From Fuerstiella sp. (GTDB lineage Bacteria > Planctomycetota > Planctomycetia > Planctomycetales > Planctomycetaceae), in contig JAQWOH010000043.1 in assembly GCA_029245955.1 (NCBI GenBank), forward strand, positions 1 through 64,000: a stretch of 64,000 nt of DNA, read 5' to 3'. How positions within the stretch are numbered: position 1 is the first letter of the stretch; each line of letters opens with the position of its first letter. Below are positions 46,029-55,236 of this stretch, one piece after another. The position numbers and the translations under genes are program-made. Below the pieces are notes generated by a model that saw only the letters and a list, made by a program, of their open reading frames with translations, was not told the DNA's origin and did not search any database.

Positions 46029-47819
46029 TCATTGTACTGACGCAGGATCAGTGAATGCCCGTCGTTCCTCAACGATGATCAATGACTGATCCGGTCGAAC
46101 GTCTCTGAGAATCTGCTCCGCTCCACCTGCCCACTGAATGGTCACTGTACCTGATAGCTGCGCATCCGGAAGGCCGACAATCACGACAGGCTGATGAGTC
46201 GATGCAAAGCTGGTTCCACCTGTCAGTTGAATCGACTGCGTCGTTTCGCCGAACGTCAGACTCAATCGAGCGCCAATACCACGGCGTTCACTGGCCACGC
46301 CCACAAGACGCAGCTTTAACCAGTGACCGCGTTCCGATTCGTTCACAAGCAGAGCCGCCGGCGCATTCTGGTTGGCGGTCAGAACATCCCAATCGCCATC
46401 CTGGTCGAAGTCCGCAGTTGCAACACCACGTGCCACGCGCCGCTCAGCGAAATAGGCACCTGCCGTTTCGGTCACATCAAACCATCTCTCATCCTGAACG
46501 GTCAGCAACTGAGCAGGCTGCTCGAAGCCGTCACCATCCGCATTGTTGTGGTCAATGTGCCCGTTCGCCGTGAAGATATCCTGCTGGCCGTCACCGTTGA
46601 AATCACGCATCACGACACCAAACCCCAGACGTGGCATTGTCAGTGCGTGCAGTCCCACAGAGCCAGTCACATCACGAAAACCGCCCACGCCTATGTTTCG
46701 ATACAAGGTGTTGGATTCATTGGTAAAGTGAGTCAAATAGAGATCGATATGCCCGTCTCCGTCATAGTCACCAGCAGCGACTCCCATGCTTGCTTCGGCA
46801 TCTCCACTGGCATTCAGAGCGACTCCCAGGTCCAGCGCCGCTTCTCGAAATCCGTCACCTGTATTCAGAAACAGAAAGTTGGCCGTCGTATCATTGCAGA
46901 CGTAGATGTCCGGCAAATCGTCGTCATTGAAGTGCGCGATCGCGACTCCCAGCCCCTTGTTGCCCGGCCCGAACGTACCCAGCTGCTGAGCGGCGGTCTC
47001 AAACGTTCCGTCCCCACGGTTCAGAAACAACTCATCAGGCCAGGCATCAATCTGACGTGGGTGGCAAAGCGCTGGCAGACCATTTTTCTCACAGGGAAAC
47101 GGATCGTACGGGTCGTACTTCAGGTAATTGCAGACGTACAGTTCCGGAAAAGCATCACCGTTCAGGTCAGCCCAGGCGGCTGTGGAACTCCAGCGTGGAT
47201 CCTGTACGCCGGCAGATTGAGTCGTCTCGCTAAACGTTCCATCACCATTGTTGCAATACAATGTGTTGTCACCAACATTTGTGACATACACGTCGTCAAA
47301 GCCATCGCCATTACAGTCACCGACAGCCACACCCTGCCCGTAACCCCGCTCGTCCAGCCCCGCCGAATCCGTGACGTCCACAAAACGCCCGCCGACATTA
47401 CGAAACAGACGATCCGTCGGGCGACTGTCTATGGTTCCAGCCGGTCGCCCCCCCTGCACGCCATACACGTCGGGAAATCCATCCGCGTCCGCGTCCAGCC
47501 AGCCCACACCACCTCCGATAGATTCCACCATAAACAGCTGACCAGTCGCTCCATTCTGGTAGGTGTGGTCCAAACCCAGCTCAGCGGCTGACTCATGGAA
47601 TCGTGGTCCCTGTCCCTGAAATGTGCGCTGAGACTCTGGTTCAGGAAGTGGGTCGAAGCGAAAGACGGCACGATCCTCGGCTGGCGATGGTGTCCTCGGC
47701 GGTCTGCTGGCGGACGCCGTTTGTTCATCGTTCGGAGAGTTGTCCGGAACTGAGTCAGCGCACCCGGAAATACCGCTGGCAACAAGGACAGTCCACAGCG
47801 GAAGGTGTCGTCTGAACAA
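46029..47819 (-). CDS. CRTAC1-like FG-GAP/ASPIC-UnbV lipoprotein
   Basis: 596 residues. The lipobox SGISGC anchors it at about C20. FG-GAP/integrin-like calcium blades run through the body: WLDADADGFPDVYGVQGG, DCNGDGFDDVYVTNVGDN, DLNGDAFPELYVCNYL, DYDGDGHIDLYLTHF, DFNGDGQQDIFTANGH and DFDQDGDWDVLTANQN. The C-terminal ASPIC/UnbV domain shows LKLRLVGVASERRGIGARL and IQWAGGAEQIL. Such proteins are surface or periplasmic beta-propellers; in animals the relative CRTAC1 is a matrix protein, while in bacteria the role is unknown. It is the first gene of the leftward operon, 214 bases downstream of the DUF1559 gene and separated from it by a terminator. Confidence 0.93.
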   Translation of the reverse strand: MFRRHLPLWTVLVASGISGCADSVPDNSPNDEQTASASRPPRTPSPAEDRAVFRFDPLPEPESQRTFQGQGPRFHESAAELGLDHTYQNGATGQLFMVESIGGGVGWLDADADGFPDVYGVQGGRPAGTIDSRPTDRLFRNVGGRFVDVTDSAGLDERGYGQGVAVGDCNGDGFDDVYVTNVGDNTLYCNNGDGTFSETTQSAGVQDPRWSSTAAWADLNGDAFPELYVCNYLKYDPYDPFPCEKNGLPALCHPRQIDAWPDELFLNRGDGTFETAAQQLGTFGPGNKGLGVAIAHFNDDDLPDIYVCNDTTANFLFLNTGDGFREAALDLGVALNASGDAEASMGVAAGDYDGDGHIDLYLTHFTNESNTLYRNIGVGGFRDVTGSVGLHALTMPRLGFGVVMRDFNGDGQQDIFTANGHIDHNNADGDGFEQPAQLLTVQDERWFDVTETAGAYFAERRVARGVATADFDQDGDWDVLTANQNAPAALLVNESERGHWLKLRLVGVASERRGIGARLSLTFGETTQSIQLTGGTSFASTHQPVVIVGLPDAQLSGTVTIQWAGGAEQILRDVRPDQSLIIVEERRAFTDPASVQ

Positions 47820-47970
47820 GGGTGTGCTTCCGCTCAGAGAAGGAATGTAGGGAGCGATTCAGGAGCATCATGCGTTCATTTCATGCCGTCATGATCACGA
47901 CGAGCGGGCCCGCAAAACTGATGGCTTAAAACCCCGCAGAAACTGAAGACGCATGTATCAAAACAAAACA

Positions 47971-47999
47971 CGTCCCGGGCAAACAGTTTGCCGGGGACG
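47971..47999 (-). terminator. Rho-independent terminator of the DUF1559 gene
   Basis: CGTCCCGGGCAAAC and GTTTGCCGGGGACG form a 14-position stem with one mismatch and a tiny loop. On the minus strand it is followed by TGTTTTGTTTTGATAC. It lies 35 bases beyond the DUF1559 stop, in the right orientation. Confidence 0.8.
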
Positions 48000-48033
48000 T
48001 GTTCATGTTCACACGGTACTCACGGGTATCAGC

Positions 48034-49131
48034 TTAAAACTCACCGATGGGCAGATTGTCGTTACGAACGCCAATCTTGTATCTCACGCCATGATCGATG
48101 TTTTCCGACAGGAACCGAACAGAACCATCGCCCAGCGTGACCTGGACACCGCCAACGTGGCGACTGCTTGGCGATTCACACCGCAAGTCGCCACCACCAA
48201 AGGACCCCTGTAGGTACTTTTTATTATTGATCGGGTTGCGCAGGGTGTGATTCGACCCCAAAGTTGTCATCCACGACGAAAAATGGCTTCGGCCGTAGTT
48301 AAACCTTCCGTTGGAACTAGGGTGATTTGGGTCACCGCCGATATAGTGCATGTTTTCGAACACGGCTACAGTGTTACTTGTACCGTCAACAATGTCCCGG
48401 ATCGACCATGAACCACCGTACCTGAAGACTCCATTGCATTTGGCCCACTCATTCGCCCGTTCACCGTTAACCCATGGCGTTCCGGGATTCGGACCTCTTT
48501 GACCGAGGTTAGTTCCGGGGAGGGCGTCGTTCACCAATGCGTCCGGCACCGCGTTGCAATCCTTCCAGCCACCCCAAATGTGGCCCAAATTACCAACGTA
48601 GTCCGTGGTCCCACCAAGACGGTTATTGCCGCCCGCATTACCGCGCCAGCGATATCCACCTGAGGTTATCCATTTGTTGTCCTGAGTCGTCGGGTTATCG
48701 TTGGATGGACAGTTCACCATCGGCAAAGCCGACCTGAATATCGCCTTGTTATCCGGATGGGCAGTAATCCCGCTGTCTCTGTCCTGCTTGTCAAAACTAA
48801 GCTTGTTGTAAATCGGAGCTTGATCGAGATATGGCAGCGAGTAGACGAGCCAGCCGAAGCCTCCTGTCAAGTTAGACGGCATCGGTCCATTTGTGTAACG
48901 CTGATGATTGTGTGGAAACACATTATGCACATCATGATAGTTGTGCATCGCCAGTCCCAGCTGTTTCAACTGGTTCTTGCACTGCGTTCGGCGTGCGGCT
49001 TCACGAGCCTGTTGCACGGCTGGCAGCAGCAAGGCAATCAGAATCGCAATAATTGCAATTACCACCAACAGCTCAATCAGGGTGAATCCGGCGAAAAAGC
49101 GCCGGTGTAAGTTCTTTCGTTTGCGTAGCAT
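48034..49131 (-). CDS. DUF1559 protein with type II pseudopilin N-terminus
   Basis: 365 residues from the ATG at 49131, preferred to 49173 because GGAG lies eight bases before it. The N-terminus is a prepilin signal: basic [14 protein letters not shown], cut before [20 protein letters not shown], then the coiled helix [20 protein letters not shown]. The C-terminus carries the usual DUF1559 end with [18 protein letters not shown]. Planctomycete genomes hold tens to hundreds of such proteins; they are thought to be pseudopilin-like surface proteins, but their role is unsettled. It has its own sigma70-type promoter upstream and terminator downstream, so it is a single-gene unit. Confidence 0.95.
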   Translation of the reverse strand: MLRKRKNLHRRFFAGFTLIELLVVIAIIAILIALLLPAVQQAREAARRTQCKNQLKQLGLAMHNYHDVHNVFPHNHQRYTNGPMPSNLTGGFGWLVYSLPYLDQAPIYNKLSFDKQDRDSGITAHPDNKAIFRSALPMVNCPSNDNPTTQDNKWITSGGYRWRGNAGGNNRLGGTTDYVGNLGHIWGGWKDCNAVPDALVNDALPGTNLGQRGPNPGTPWVNGERANEWAKCNGVFRYGGSWSIRDIVDGTSNTVAVFENMHYIGGDPNHPSSNGRFNYGRSHFSSWMTTLGSNHTLRNPINNKKYLQGSFGGGDLRCESPSSRHVGGVQVTLGDGSVRFLSENIDHGVRYKIGVRNDNLPIGEF

Positions 49132-49190
49132 TCGTAGGACTCCAAAAAAGCTCAAAGGAAAACGCATATGCACTAAGTACCGTGCCGTTT

Positions 49191-49220
49191 ATTGTCGGCC
49201 AAACAATGCGGCCCTGTCAA
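49191..49220 (-). promoter_or_regulatory. Sigma70-type promoter of the DUF1559 gene
   Basis: On the minus strand, TTGACA (49220-49215) is a perfect -35 box, separated by 18 bases from GACAAT (49196-49191), a four-of-six -10 box. Transcription would begin about 50 bases before the start codon at 49131. A second TTGACA lies eleven bases further upstream. Confidence 0.6.
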
Positions 49221-49559
49221 CTCTGTGTCAAAAACATTTGCATTGTTAACAAATACCCAACCACTATTTGACGTCATATGCCTCAGTACCAAGGCGATCT
49301 GATCACGTGACGCAAGGAACTGCGTAGTGCCCAGAGCTTACTTTACATCCAGCAGTGATTCATTTTTTTCCAGAAAAATACCGGGAGACCCGGGGGTCAC
49401 CTGCTGAAAACCACGGGGGATGCCGCATAAACCCGTGATCCTGACTACCCTACGGGTGAGGTTGACATTTCGTTATCTGCTGTCTGTCCAGACCACCCCA
49501 CCCCTATCTTCTCAGGCCACCCCACCCTTAAGGCTCAAGTTAAGAACAGGCATGCTTAA
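49221..49559. other. Intergenic stretch with a short C-rich direct repeat
   Basis: No gene. CCACCCCACCC occurs twice, near 49494 and 49520, 25-26 bases apart. It separates the DUF1559 promoter from the end of the TPR gene. Confidence 0.45.
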
Positions 49560-50846
49560 TCACTGAAAGAACTGAACTCGAATCGCGTCGGCGATGGGAC
49601 GTTCCCCACAGCGTCTGGCGTACAATTCGATTCGCTGCATTAATTCCGGCGGCACCTCCAGTGCATTGGGAAGCTGCGTAAGCTCTTTCCGAAGGTCTTT
49701 CCCCATCAACCCCACCGCCCGCAATTCACGCGCCTCGTCAGCATTCCCGAGTTGGCGTTCGATGTCAGACAACTCGAACCTGGCTCTCCAGTCAAAAGCG
49801 TGCAGGTCCAGGGAAGTCCGATAGGCTTCTGCCGCCTGCTGAAGCTGGCCCTGCTGACTCAGATACCATCCGCGAAACCGCCAGAACAGGCTGTCGCCAG
49901 CGGATTCTTCGGGCAACATGGCCAGTATTCGTCCAACTTCCTCCGTTTGCGTGTCCAGTATGTGTCGATTCAGAAAATGCCTCAACAGCTGAGGATTTTG
50001 TGGAAACTGCGACAACAGCCCCGCCAATGATTTGCGGCGCGCATCTCTGGCAGACGGGGGTTCTGTATCCTGACTTTCAGCAAGGTCCAGAGTCTCATTC
50101 AGGTGAATTGAACGTGCCACATTAAACAGATCGACGTCCGGCTGGGCTGCCCCCCAACGTGACGTCAGTTCAATGCCGTTGGTGAACATCAAATGATCGG
50201 CGAGGACCAGATACACATAGGCTTCCGGAGGTGCGGCCTGAGCCCGAATTGCATTTTCAATCTCCGTCAACATCTCGGTGCGTTGCAGCGTAATGGCGTT
50301 GAAGAAGATCAGCCGCCGCCATGCATCCACACTGGTCGGATCGATTTCCACCACGCGTTTACAAATCTCGACTCCCTTCAGCGGTTGACCTGCAGGCCCA
50401 AACAAAATGTGGCTGGCCTCCAGATAGGCGGCCGGTGCCTTGGGGCTTTGTTCCGGCACGCTGAGCAGGGCATCGACCGCTCCGATGTAGTCAGCCCGTT
50501 GCTGCAGAGCATCACCGAGCAACAGCCAGCCATCACTTGTATTGGCATTCCATGCCGTCCATTCACGTGCTATCGACGCAACTTTTTCCCAGTCGTAGTT
50601 GTCATGCGCGGCAAGGCAGTCGACACGAAAGAGAGCTTCCTTTTTCCGAAACTTCGCCGCCTGCTGGGCCTGCCAGGACTCATACAGCGGCCTTGTGGCA
50701 AACGCGGCAACAAGCACCAGCACGCCGATGCTGAACAGAATAACCTTCCTCCGGAGACCAGGCCCGTGCCTGCCCAATACGGACTTAGCGGCAGATGTGG
50801 CGTCGGCACCAGAGATCGTGTCAGATTCAGGCGTTGTCATAATCAC
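49560..50846 (-). CDS. Membrane-anchored TPR protein
   Basis: 428 residues. One membrane span at about 33-52 (KVILFSIGVLVLVAAFATRP) follows a hydrophilic N-terminus, so the bulk is periplasmic. The rest is helical tetratricopeptide-like: DGWLLLGDALQQRADYIGAV, PAAYLEASHILFGPAGQPLK, EICKRVVEIDPTSVDAWRRL and FRGWYLSQQGQLQQAAEAYR. It resembles planctomycete TPR proteins found next to CRTAC1-like genes. A scaffold or docking role for the neighbouring SCO-FG-GAP-ASPIC protein is inferred. It is the last gene of the leftward group 49560-55735, but a small + strand gene separates it from the others, so co-transcription is not certain. Confidence 0.85.
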   Translation of the reverse strand: MIMTTPESDTISGADATSAAKSVLGRHGPGLRRKVILFSIGVLVLVAAFATRPLYESWQAQQAAKFRKKEALFRVDCLAAHDNYDWEKVASIAREWTAWNANTSDGWLLLGDALQQRADYIGAVDALLSVPEQSPKAPAAYLEASHILFGPAGQPLKGVEICKRVVEIDPTSVDAWRRLIFFNAITLQRTEMLTEIENAIRAQAAPPEAYVYLVLADHLMFTNGIELTSRWGAAQPDVDLFNVARSIHLNETLDLAESQDTEPPSARDARRKSLAGLLSQFPQNPQLLRHFLNRHILDTQTEEVGRILAMLPEESAGDSLFWRFRGWYLSQQGQLQQAAEAYRTSLDLHAFDWRARFELSDIERQLGNADEARELRAVGLMGKDLRKELTQLPNALEVPPELMQRIELYARRCGERPIADAIRVQFFQ

Positions 50847-51012
50847 TCCCTGCCATTCTCAAGTTATCTCGATTCGGCACACACGGTTGGATTGCCTTTT
50901 GGAACTGAAGCTGGTGAAATTAATGTGTTGTTCGGTCGGCGCTCGACAGATGCTTGGGCGGTTCCGATCAAAAAACTCTGTTTGACTCTTAAGAATTTGG
51001 AGAAGTACCAAG

Positions 51013-51213
51013 ATGGCCCGCACCCTGACATCCCTGATGGGATTGTTCCTGTTGACGTTTGTAACGATCGGCTGCCAGCAACCCAGTGACGGTTCGCACC
51101 AGAACGAGGATCCGCCAGCCGTTGAGGGCTCGGACTTGGATATGACTGATCCAGCGAACATGCCCGAGATGGATTCTCCTCAGGCCACAGAGGCCAAGGA
51201 ACAAGAAGAGTAG
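51013..51213 (+). CDS. Small acidic lipoprotein
   Basis: 66 residues. MARTLTSLMGLFLLTFVTIGC is a lipoprotein leader with a lipobox at C21. The mature part is only ~45 residues, almost all acidic and polar (DPPAVEGSDLDMTDPANMPE), with no fold expected. GGAG lies upstream (about 50999). It is read on the opposite strand to both neighbours and sits between the TPR gene and the SCO fusion gene. Such short acidic lipoproteins are common in this phylum and have no known role. Confidence 0.7.
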   Translation: MARTLTSLMGLFLLTFVTIGCQQPSDGSHQNEDPPAVEGSDLDMTDPANMPEMDSPQATEAKEQEE

Positions 51214-51294
51214 TCGGTTATTATCAGTCAGCCCGGTCGGGATGCGCAGTACAAACTCTGGTTCGTGTTGCCGCGACAGATTGTTGTCGCACCG

Positions 51295-53880
51295 TCATTG
51301 CTCCTGAATCGTTTGCAACTGATTGCTCTTAATCGGTCCGTCGATCGAGGTTGTTTGTCCGCCTGGCCAGACGACCTCGATCCGGTCGACTGTTTCGGCC
51401 GTGCCAAGACCGAAATACAGCGGTAGCAAACTCTGAGACAGGTAGCCCGATTTCCCGTCGTGATACTGAGTTTGTGTCGTCTCCCCTGTCACGACTCTCA
51501 CGGTGGCTCCTAACGCGTCTCGATTTGAGCGACTGCCAACCAGCTTGATTTTCAGATAATTAAATGCTGTCGCCGTGGCAGACAGATCACTGGCCAGCAC
51601 CAGCGGCTCAGAATTGAAGTCGTTGGTGATAATGTCCAGGTCACCGTCGTCGTCGAAGTCGAACAGCACAGAAGACCGGGACCCCAGGGCTGACCAGACG
51701 ACGACCGTTCCTTCACGCCCCTGACACATCGGATGCTGGCGGTCTTCACCGGAAGCATCCAGCAAGAACCAGGGTTTGGTTAACCGCCCGTCCGGGCGCG
51801 GCTCGACCCCCAGAATGAACTCCGCATCGCGAAAACGTTCTCCACGGTCGTTCAGCAGCACCGAGTTCACGGCATAGCGGTACGGAAAACACATGCTGGA
51901 CGCGACAAACGCATCCTGGAATCCGTCAGCATTCAGATCGCCGATACTCAGCCCCCACGGCCAGTAGTTCTCGGCACGCAGTTCATCAGAGTCTTCTGAA
52001 AAAACGCCAGCGCCGTCACTGCGAAACAGTGCGTTCCCGAAAATGCCTCCATTATCGCTCTGCAGAAAACTTTCGGGCCACTGCATGTCAGACTTCTGTT
52101 TTTCCAGTGCCGGGCCGACATCCTTGCTCATGTCCGAGTGCATGTCGGTGACCATCAGGTCGACGTCACCATCGTTTTCAAAATCGAATGCTTTGACTCC
52201 CATCGCTCCCCAGGGTGTGCGTGCAAATACTTCGCGACTCTTCCGTACGAATGACTGACCGCCCTGATTCTCATAGTACTGGTCGTTCCCCTGCATGTTC
52301 AGCACGTACAGATCGAGCCAACCGTCGCCGTTCACATCCACGGGTGTGGCATCACCGGCCCAGCCTTCATCGGCTAACCCGACTGCTTCCGATACCTCCT
52401 GAAACTTAAGGCCGCCTTCATTGTGAAACAACAGGCTGCGTTCAGTAAGATTGTCCTTAAGGTGGCCGGCAAACGCATCCTTTGTTCCCACGTAATAGCT
52501 CAGGTCCGTCCCGGCGGGCAAAGAGCTGGTTCGGTCCACGCGAAGGGGCGCAAATTCATCGGTGGTATACTGCCCGACATTGCACAGAAACATGTCGAGC
52601 AATCCGTCGCGGTCGTAATCGAAAAAGACTGAGGCTGAAGAATGCCCAACGTAATTCAGCCCGGAACTCTCAGTCTGATCTGTGAAATGCCCGGCCCCGT
52701 CGTTCACGAACAGGATGTTTCCACCGCGAACGGTGGTGACGTACAGGTCGGCATCTCCGTCATTGTCGATATCCGCAAAACTCGCTGTCACACCAATCCG
52801 GTCGGATACTCCCACCCCTGACTGCTCGGTGATATCTTCAAAACGACCTTCCCCCAGATTCCGCCAGAGTGCGTTGTTTCCTGCCTGGCTGACAAAGTAG
52901 AGATCGTACAGACGGTCACCGTCAACATCCGCGACACAGACGCCGTTGCCGTGATCGTAGTGATTGACCTGCAGACGCCACCTCTGTTCATCAACGATCT
53001 GTGGCTGAAAATCGATTCCACTGACTGCCCGCCGGTCCTGAAACTGGAAGTCACAGAACACTGTGAACTGATCCCGTGTCGCCAACTGGGCCTGCTGCGT
53101 CCGCTGTAGCCACTCGGTGTCCGCAACTTCCGGCGGCTGAACCAGGTGAGTCATCTGCGGAGCTTCTGTTTCAGCAGATGTCGGGAATTCGTCGCGCCAC
53201 TCTGGTGGAGGGGCAATCTCACCGACGATGAACTGAAGTGTCTTCCGCAATTCGACAATCGCTTCGGGCGACTGCGAGTTGAACACGCCACGCAACTGCC
53301 CCAGTCGATCAACAACGATAAACCGAGGATCGTGCAGGATCGGCATCTGACTATTCTTAGCGTCGTCTCGAACCGGCAACCCAAAACCCTCAGCCGACAG
53401 CTGCCAGATCGCTTCGCGCGAACCCGTCAGAAACTTCCAATGGTCGGGATCCGCCTGGTACCCCGCCGCATACTGCTGCAGCACTTCAGCAGTATCGAAT
53501 TCAGGATCGACCGTAATGCTCACAAACCGAATTCCATCCCAGACCGGATCAGAACTCAAAGCAGCCTGAGCTTCCATCAAACGCGTGGTCTGCAACGGGC
53601 AGGTACTTGTGCAGCGGGTAAACATGAAGTTCACGATCCAGACTTTGCCCTGCAACTGTGCGCTGCCGTATGCGGCGCCGCTCTGGTCGGTCAATTCGAA
53701 CTCGGGTGCCCGCTTAAGGACGGGAACACCGACACCGTTGGGGGATACCGCTGACGGTTCAACGCTCGACGACGTCTGAGCCGGCTGTTCCGGTTCCCCC
53801 TGATCAAAAGCAGGCCAGAGCAGGAAGCCCAGGACGACAAGTGCAGTCGCGGTAAACAAAATAAATGCCGAGGATTTCAT
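51295..53880 (-). CDS. SCO1/SenC - FG-GAP - ASPIC/UnbV fusion protein
   Basis: 861 residues from the ATG at 53880; the frame is open to 53901. An N-terminal membrane anchor (SSAFILFTATALVVLGFLLW) leads to an SCO1-like domain with the copper motif C90-x3-C94 (FMFTRCTSTCP) and the ligand histidine H183 (ILHDPRFIVV), so metal binding looks intact. From about 270 FG-GAP blades follow (DVDGDRLYDLYFVSQ, DIDNDGDADLYVTTVRG, DYDRDGLLDMFLCNVG, DVNGDGWLDLYVLNMQG). It ends with ASPIC/UnbV (KLVGSRSNRDALGATVRV, VVWPGGQTTSI). SCO proteins load copper into cytochrome oxidase or act as thiol reductases; joined to a propeller, the partner may be a surface protein (inference). The cupredoxin upstream fits a copper theme. 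Confidence 0.92.
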   Translation of the reverse strand: MKSSAFILFTATALVVLGFLLWPAFDQGEPEQPAQTSSSVEPSAVSPNGVGVPVLKRAPEFELTDQSGAAYGSAQLQGKVWIVNFMFTRCTSTCPLQTTRLMEAQAALSSDPVWDGIRFVSITVDPEFDTAEVLQQYAAGYQADPDHWKFLTGSREAIWQLSAEGFGLPVRDDAKNSQMPILHDPRFIVVDRLGQLRGVFNSQSPEAIVELRKTLQFIVGEIAPPPEWRDEFPTSAETEAPQMTHLVQPPEVADTEWLQRTQQAQLATRDQFTVFCDFQFQDRRAVSGIDFQPQIVDEQRWRLQVNHYDHGNGVCVADVDGDRLYDLYFVSQAGNNALWRNLGEGRFEDITEQSGVGVSDRIGVTASFADIDNDGDADLYVTTVRGGNILFVNDGAGHFTDQTESSGLNYVGHSSASVFFDYDRDGLLDMFLCNVGQYTTDEFAPLRVDRTSSLPAGTDLSYYVGTKDAFAGHLKDNLTERSLLFHNEGGLKFQEVSEAVGLADEGWAGDATPVDVNGDGWLDLYVLNMQGNDQYYENQGGQSFVRKSREVFARTPWGAMGVKAFDFENDGDVDLMVTDMHSDMSKDVGPALEKQKSDMQWPESFLQSDNGGIFGNALFRSDGAGVFSEDSDELRAENYWPWGLSIGDLNADGFQDAFVASSMCFPYRYAVNSVLLNDRGERFRDAEFILGVEPRPDGRLTKPWFLLDASGEDRQHPMCQGREGTVVVWSALGSRSSVLFDFDDDGDLDIITNDFNSEPLVLASDLSATATAFNYLKIKLVGSRSNRDALGATVRVVTGETTQTQYHDGKSGYLSQSLLPLYFGLGTAETVDRIEVVWPGGQTTSIDGPIKSNQLQTIQEQ

Positions 53881-53904
53881 ACAATCGTCCGAGGAATTCA
53901 ATGA

Positions 53905-55236
53905 TCATTTCGAGTCAGAGGAGCTTGTGTGAGTTGCTGTACGGTAGCCCACGTCCACATAAGCTGCTGATCTGGGCAGAAAGTCTTCATCGAAATCAGG
54001 ATCAGGAGCATCCAGTGTATTGCGGGAGGCGTCCAGAGTTCCACGCAAATCGGGCGTATTGCCACCCAACAGGCACCCACTCACACCCGTTGCGTCCAGA
54101 ATGTCGATTTCGTAAGGAGCACCAGGACGTGATCCGTCGCCAGCCGTGTTATGCCAGAAAATACTGTTTTCATAAAGATTACCAGCGCCACGGTCGTCCA
54201 CGGCATTCCAGTTTGCGGTAAATGTACAGCGACGGACTTCGACTCTCGACCCCGGAAAAACGGTTAACGCACCACAGCCGTGTTCACCGTTGTATCGGAG
54301 TCCGAATTCGCCTGCGATCCTGTCCATGCCGGTGTTCGCGATGTTTCCGACAAACAGACAGTTTTCAATGATCGCACCACTGCGTTCCAGAACGTCAACA
54401 GCGGCTCCCGTTCCTGGACAGCGGTTATTAATAAAAACGCAGTGTCGAATTGCAACGTGCCCCTGTTGCAGGCCGCGATGTTCAATGGAAATGCCTCCCC
54501 CGCACAGTCTGGTGGAATTGTCAACGATTCGATTGTTCTCGATTTTCGGGTAAGAACGTCCAAAGATCTTAATCGCACCACCATCGGCGTAAAAGAACAA
54601 GGCCGGCTTCAGGCGCGGATCACGAGCTGCCGGCTCAAGCGGTGTCGCTGCTTCCGCCTGTGTCAGAAAGCTGTTCGCACCGGTAATGGTGAAGCCTCGG
54701 ATCGCTGTCAGCTGAGTAATCCCGTCTCCAAAATACACCACATGATTAACAATCGCCGGATACGAGTCCGCGTTCACATCCGCCATGTCCGCATTGGCAG
54801 CCGTTAAGATCACTTCGCCAACCGCTTCCAGAGTCAGCCCGTCATGTTCAGCATTAAACTGCAGGAATGCCTGCCCGGCACGCTGCGGGGCATAGGTTCC
54901 CGGATGGACGCGGACAACCGACCCCGTCCCCGCCATCGCAGCACGATTCAGCGCGGCCTGGATGTCCTGCCCTTCGAATACATCCAGAAACAGCGGCTCG
55001 ACCGACACCGTGTTCGCAACTGTTTCATTCAAGTCGGAAACGGAATCGCCGCTTTGGCAGCCAATATTGGAAAAGCTGATCAGACACGCGACTGCCATGC
55101 TCGACAAATATGGCCACAGCCGATGCCCGGGACGAAACAGTCTGATCGGCAGGCCCGGGCGACGGCTTGCTCTGCGACCAGTCGCACGATCGATAATGTC
55201 ACTGTCAATCTGGCCCTGCAACACGACCTCCTTCAT
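53905..55236 (-). CDS. Parallel beta-helix protein, probable lipoprotein
   Basis: 443 residues from the ATG at 55236, which has GGAGAGG just before it and overlaps the preceding gene by 32 bases. A lipobox-like NIGC occurs at about 60 after SSMAVACLISFS; starting instead at the inner Met (55098) would give a normal lipoprotein leader, so the true start is uncertain. The body is a right-handed beta-helix of the pectate-lyase/DUF1565 type: DIQAALNRAAMAG and VVRVHPGTYAPQ, then strands such as IENNRIVDNSTRLCGGGISI, IRHCVFINNRCPGTGAAVDV, VRRCTFTANWNAVDDRG and LYENSIFWHN. It may bind or cleave polysaccharide; catalytic residues are not evident. Confidence 0.85.
   Translation of the reverse strand: MKEVVLQGQIDSDIIDRATGRRASRRPGLPIRLFRPGHRLWPYLSSMAVACLISFSNIGCQSGDSVSDLNETVANTVSVEPLFLDVFEGQDIQAALNRAAMAGTGSVVRVHPGTYAPQRAGQAFLQFNAEHDGLTLEAVGEVILTAANADMADVNADSYPAIVNHVVYFGDGITQLTAIRGFTITGANSFLTQAEAATPLEPAARDPRLKPALFFYADGGAIKIFGRSYPKIENNRIVDNSTRLCGGGISIEHRGLQQGHVAIRHCVFINNRCPGTGAAVDVLERSGAIIENCLFVGNIANTGMDRIAGEFGLRYNGEHGCGALTVFPGSRVEVRRCTFTANWNAVDDRGAGNLYENSIFWHNTAGDGSRPGAPYEIDILDATGVSGCLLGGNTPDLRGTLDASRNTLDAPDPDFDEDFLPRSAAYVDVGYRTATHTSSSDSK

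Noticed and set aside
46323-47591. Long plus-strand open frame opposite the CRTAC1-like lipoprotein (over 420 codons)
   Set aside because: The minus strand carries clear FG-GAP repeats and an ASPIC domain; the antisense product has no leader or motif.
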